From NCBI GenBank assembly GCA_019448385.1, contig JAGTXO010000075.1, positions 1 to 64,000 on the forward strand: DNA of 64,000 bases. The letters run 5' to 3'. The position numbers and the translations under genes are program-made. This stretch comes from Diacronema lutheri. Its lineage: Eukaryota > Haptophyta > Pavlovophyceae > Pavlovales > Pavlovaceae. This document shows positions 59,771 to 64,000 of this stretch, piece by piece. Position 1 is the stretch's first letter. The number at the start of each line of letters is the position of its first letter. The notes beneath the pieces are model-generated. The model worked only from the letters and a program-made list of their open reading frames with translations, did no database searches and had not been told where the DNA came from.

Positions 59771-62700
59771 ATGGAGGACTCCGTGAAGGACGCTTTGCCC
59801 GGCGGGCGGGGCGGCTCGGACAGTTTCTCGCTGGCCCTCAGCACCATTCTGTCGCCGGGAGATACCCACCCCCACGTGGTCCCATCCACTTGCCTCATCG
59901 CCCTGCTGCGTTACGCGGATTTCGGCACGAGCAGGGTTAGGGTGGGCGACACGGGGTGCTCGCAGCATGCGCTCAAGGTGGCGCTGCGCAACCTGCGCAA
60001 AGCATGCGCGGATGCGGACCGGTTTGGGCAGGTGCTCGTGGTCGTGCTACCGCTCTGCCTCCGCGCGTCCAGCGGCCTCGTGCACTGGACGGCGGCGTAC
60101 CTGCTCCTCGCGCCGCCCGCGCAGCGCGGCGCGCCGCCCGGCGCCGCGCTCGCCCTGCTCGCCGATTCGCGCACCTTGGGCAACGGCGAATCGGCGTACG
60201 CCACGGCGGCCGGCGTGCTCATCAAGAAGCTTGCGCAGCGCATCGGCAGAACAGCGCCGCCCATCGATGCCTTCAAGGCGCCCCCGCAGAGTGGGGCCGC
60301 GTGTTGCTTCGCCGCGGCAACAGTCGCGGCCGAGGTCGTGGCGAGCGCATCGACGCTCTACGGCCGCCGCGCGAGTGTCCTTGTCGACATCAAGAAGGCT
60401 TTGGACGCGCGCCTCGCGCGCCTCACGACGGCCGCGTACGAGGAGACCCGCGCGCGCACGCTCCGCGCCGCCATCGGCGCTCTGCTCGGCGACCGCGCCA
60501 GGCGCTTCGGCCCGTTCACCCGCGAGGCCGCGCGGCTCGCCGAGGCCGCGCGGCTCGCCGAGGCGTGCGATGCCAGTGTCGGCGGATCCGCGCCCGACGG
60601 GCTGCTGCAGGCCGTCGAGGCGGCGCTGCGCGCGCCCGACGACCGCATCGCACGCACGGCCGCGCTCGACGCGCTCACGGGCGCTGCAGGCCGCGCGCTG
60701 TCGACGGCGGCCAGGCCGCGCGGCGCGGCGGCGCCAAGGCCGCCGTCGCGAGCGCCACCGCCGCGTGCGCCGCAGCGGCGCGCCGCCTCGGCGTGGGGGC
60801 CCCGACCATTCAGCAGCCTCGGCGGGGGCGAGGGCGACGGGGACGATGGCGACGCCACCACCGCTGACGACGGGGAGGGCGCGGAGGACGGGGACGACGA
60901 CCCCGCGGGCGCGGCGGCTGCGGCGGTGGCGACGGGCACGGCGGCGACGAGCGCGGTGGCGGCGGGCGCGGCGCCAACCTCGCCGGCGGCGGCGGACGGC
61001 GGTGGCTCGGCGCCGCTCGAACGCCGCTGCGTCTACACTGCGCCTGATGAGGGCGACGCGGACGCGCGCGTGTACGACGCCAAGGACCCCGAGCAGCTAA
61101 AAGCGGGCAGGGCGCGGCTACGGGCGAACAGCGGGCGCGCGCCCGCCGTGGTCGACACGCTTTTCGCGCACGCGACGGGCACGATCGTCACGCGGCAGCG
61201 CACGGAGGGCGTGACCGGCGCGGGCATGCACCACCTCGCCGCCCCGACGCAGGGCGCGGGGTACGGTACCGTCGTGCGGGCCGAGCTGGGCGAGCCCGGC
61301 TTCGCGGGGACGACATGGCACATGACGTCGGGCGTGGAGAACCAGCCGCGCGCGGTACGAGCGGCCGCGCGCGCGTACGCGCACGACGGCTGGGGCGGCG
61401 TGTACAATGCGCACGAGGACTTTGCCGCCTTCGAGGGCTTGCCGCGGCTCGCCGCGCCCGAATCGCTCGCGGCCATCGCCGGCGGGTCGGCGGACGCGGT
61501 GTTCTGCTGGCGGTCCGGCCGGTCCGTCATCGGCGAGGTGACGACGGTTCACTTCAATGGCGACCGCGCCGCCGCCATCGACCACGCGCGGGCGCTGCGC
61601 GTCAGGCCCGATTGGCGCTCGCAGCCCAGGATCTACGAGGCGGCGTGCGGCGCGGAGGGCACGGTGCTGCTCGTGTGGGTCGTGCCCGACCGTCACAAGA
61701 ACCCGCGGCTGGACTGGGCGCCGATTCTCGTCGTGATCCACCTGCCCGCCGACCCCGACTGGCTCGCGCGCGCCACGCCGGCGATCGCGAAGGCGCGGCG
61801 CGAGGTCGAGGACGGACGCGCGCGCGCGGAGGCGCGCGGCGTGCCGCAGCACCTCGCCTACACGCTGAGCCCACGCTTCCGAGGCACCGCGCCGCGCGGA
61901 GCCGCGCGCGTGCCGCCGCGCCTCGGCGCGAGCGACGCGCGCGAGGCGCGCGCGCTCGCGGCGCTCGAGCCGGCGCTCATGTTCGCGCCGGCCTGGCGGC
62001 GCGCGGTGCGCGCGGCGAGCCGCGCCCCCGGCAGTGGCGCCGCGGCCGTCGAGCGCGCGCTCGCGCGCCTGCACAACGCGCTCGAGCCCGATGACGAGAG
62101 CGCGCCCGAGTCGACGCGCGTCGCGCCGCTCGCCGCCGCGCTCGAGCAGTCGGCGGGCTGGCCGGCGGGCACGGCGCGCATGGCGGCAAGCGTGACCAAG
62201 GGCCCCGGCGTCGGAGATGGCGCAGGTGGCGACGAAGTGACCAAAGTGGAGGAAACGGCGAAGACGAGCGGCGACGGCTGCACCGGCACGCCTCCTCTGC
62301 GCCCGGCCGCGCGCGCGGCCGGCGCGGCGGACGACGGAGGGGCGGCGGTCGTGGCGGGCGTCGAGGGCGAGCGCGACGCACTCGCCAAGACGGGTGCCGG
62401 CGGCTGCGACGACGACGCTCGCGAGCCGCTGTCGGCCGGCAAGCCCGGCGCACTCGCCGCCGCGGCGACCGTCGGGGGTCTCGGCGAGCTCGTCGGCAGC
62501 CTATGCGCGTGGCTGGCGCGCGGCGCGGCTGGCGGCGCCATCGCGGCCATCTCCCCCGGGACGGCCGCGCGCGGAGCAAACGGCACGCCGCAGCGCGCCG
62601 AGCCGCCGGCCGCCGGCGATCCCGTCGCTCCGCACGCGCGCGTCGCCGCTGCGGCGCCCTTGGCGGGCAGCGCGGCGGCGCCGTCGTCGGCCGCGCGCGA

Positions 62701-64000
62701 CGCGCAGCGCGGCGTCGCGGGAGTCGACGCGGCCGCGCACGCGCACGCGCGCGACGGCAGGCGGGCGGCACGGCGGATGCGCGAGCACGAGGGGGCGGTG
62801 CACAGGGCCTTCCGCATGTCCCTCTGGCGCGACGCGACGTTTGTCGAGTTCGTTGAGAAGCTGCGCCCCGACGGCGGCGCGCAGCTGCTCGCGCGCGAGC
62901 CCACGCGGCGCGCGGCGGCGGTGCTGTGCGAGCTCGCGCGCGGCCGCGACGGCGCGAGCGGCGCGGCCGGGCTGCTGCACGAGATGAGAGCCGCCGATGC
63001 GCGCGCGCGCGAGGCCGCCAAAGCGGCGGAGGCAGCGCGGCCTGCGCACGGGACGCTGCGCATCGTGGCAACCGTGGCGCTGGGCGGTGCGGTCTTCGCC
63101 GGCATGTCAGCGCTGGTCGTTGCTTGCGCGGCGCGCACGGCGACCGGTGCGCTTTTTGGGGCCCGCCGCCCGCGGGCGGCCGCGCGCGGAGCCGACGACG
63201 CGCTCGGCACGCTGCAGCGCGCCGAGCCGCCGCCCGCCGACAAGGGCAAGCGCAGGCGCGCCAGAGCCAACGACGACCCCGTCGACGCGGCGCGCAAGGC
63301 CGTGGGCAAGGCGGAGGGCAACTGCCGCAAGGCAGCCCGCCGGCTGCACCTCGCTGCACTGGGCGAGGAGGAGGCGCAGCAGCGCGTGCTCGACGCCGAG
63401 GCGGCGGAGCAGCTGGCGCGCTCGCGCGAGCCGGCCGGCGGCTGGGTAGGCAGCGCGCGCGCGCGCGCGCGCGCGCGCCCCGCCGCGCGCGCGCCCGTCG
63501 ATTGGCGTGCGCGCAGCGCAGAACGGCGCGCCAGCTCCGTCACCTGCGCGCCGCCGCGCCCGTGCCCCTCGCGCGCAGGGGCGCCCTGCGGACCTGCGGC
63601 TGCAACAGGCGCACTTTGGCATGCGCGAAGATGCCGACGCGGATGTGCGCCGCGCGCACGAGGCGCTGCGCCGGGCGAGACAGGGTGTGGCGTGCGCCAA
63701 GGCCAGCGTGCGGCAGATGGAGGCGGCGTTGCTCAACGCGACGCGCTGCGCCACCGCGGTGCTCGCGCCGCGTGGCGTGCCGGAGGGTGACGAGCAGGCC
63801 GCGGCGAGAGAGCAGGCGGCGCTGGACCGGGAGGCGCCGCCGGCCGCGCAACGCGCGGCGCCGACGGCGCGCTCGCCCTCGGAGCCGCCGTCCGAGTGGG
63901 GCCCGCCAGCGGTCGGCCGGCGCCCGACGCCGCGTGCACTGTCGCACGCCGCGGGGTGCGGGGACGACAACCCGTTTGCGCCGCTCGCAACCGTCAGCGG
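59771..64000 (+). CDS. Giant fusion protein gene, copy 2, 5' part (cut by window)
   Basis: Exon 1 59771-63445 and the start of exon 2 from 63579, open to the window end. It contains the first Ulp1-like protease with all catalytic residues, the unassigned domain, membrane segment and coiled coil. The few amino-acid changes from copy 1 (for example GFDAAAH to GVDAAAH, REQEG to REHEG, AQLAHG to ARPAHG, AKPPP to AEPPP) avoid the active site. The intron is 133 bp, against 151 bp in copy 1, owing to loss of one CCCCGCCGCGCGCGCG-type unit. Confidence 0.7.

Larger units (their letters stand above)
48018..64000. repeat. Large direct repeat, copy 2 (runs off window end)
   Basis: Second copy of the element, inserted about 125 bp downstream of the ABC-transporter stop codon. 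It carries the same gene order as copy 1 through the 5' 4.2 kb of the giant gene. The near identity, including intact reading frame in the giant gene, indicates recent copying. The giant-gene exon 1 has the same length in both copies (3675 nt), while the only indel seen nearby (18 bp) falls in the inferred intron. Confidence 0.95.

Overview
The window looks like nuclear DNA from a very GC-rich unicellular eukaryote, most likely a flagellated or planktonic alga (haptophyte-like is my guess). Reasons: eukaryote-only host genes (VPS16, a mitochondrial-type ABCB half transporter, a filamin-repeat protein); short GC-rich GT-AG introns (about 90-180 bp) that restore frame exactly at conserved protein positions; very small intergenic gaps; and a Fanzor nuclease. 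I cannot fix the species.

Layout. 1-1456: 3' part of a prolyl oligopeptidase gene, frame-disrupted. 1476-32137 (right end not fixed; possibly to about 32.5 kb): a large mobile-element-like block. Its first 16 kb recurs almost identically, in the same orientation, at 48018-64000, where the second copy runs off the window. 32582-47893: host genes, namely a filamin-repeat protein, a nucleoside-hydrolase/multi-membrane/TIR-like fusion, a cyclic-nucleotide-binding-domain protein (minus strand), VPS16 and an ABCB-type transporter.

Inside the repeated block, left to right: a left end with an 18-bp perfect palindrome; a decayed minus-strand coiled-coil gene; a 0.9-kb nested palindrome built from two oppositely oriented ~293-bp terminal-inverted-repeat elements; an exon-like fragment of a membrane protein; a decayed PIF1/Helitron-type helicase with an N-terminal region that may bind ssDNA; a USP-type deubiquitinase gene with two introns; an uncertain minus-strand gene; and a giant gene at 13217-32137. 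With two introns inferred here (16892-17042 and 30285-30412) the giant gene reads as one protein of about 6213 residues. In order it carries a Ulp1-like (C48) cysteine protease, a membrane segment and coiled coil, a second C48-like protease, a degenerate third one, a YqaJ/lambda-exonuclease-type nuclease, AT-hook-like and proline-rich linkers, a chromodomain with an intact aromatic cage, and a complete Fanzor (eukaryotic TnpB/OMEGA) RuvC nuclease ending in an acidic tail.

This giant fusion is the most striking content: an RNA-guided nuclease joined to a chromatin reader, a resection-type nuclease and ubiquitin-like proteases, on an element that also carries a deubiquitinase. One reading is a chromatin-directed cut-and-resect machine for copying the element into homologous or chromatin-marked sites, with proteases that strip SUMO/ubiquitin marks or mature the giant protein. 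That function is inference. The helicase is broken in the same way in both copies while the giant gene stays open, so the two parts seem to be under different constraint. I recognise no HUH Rep, integrase, DNA polymerase or capsid gene, so I leave the element class open.
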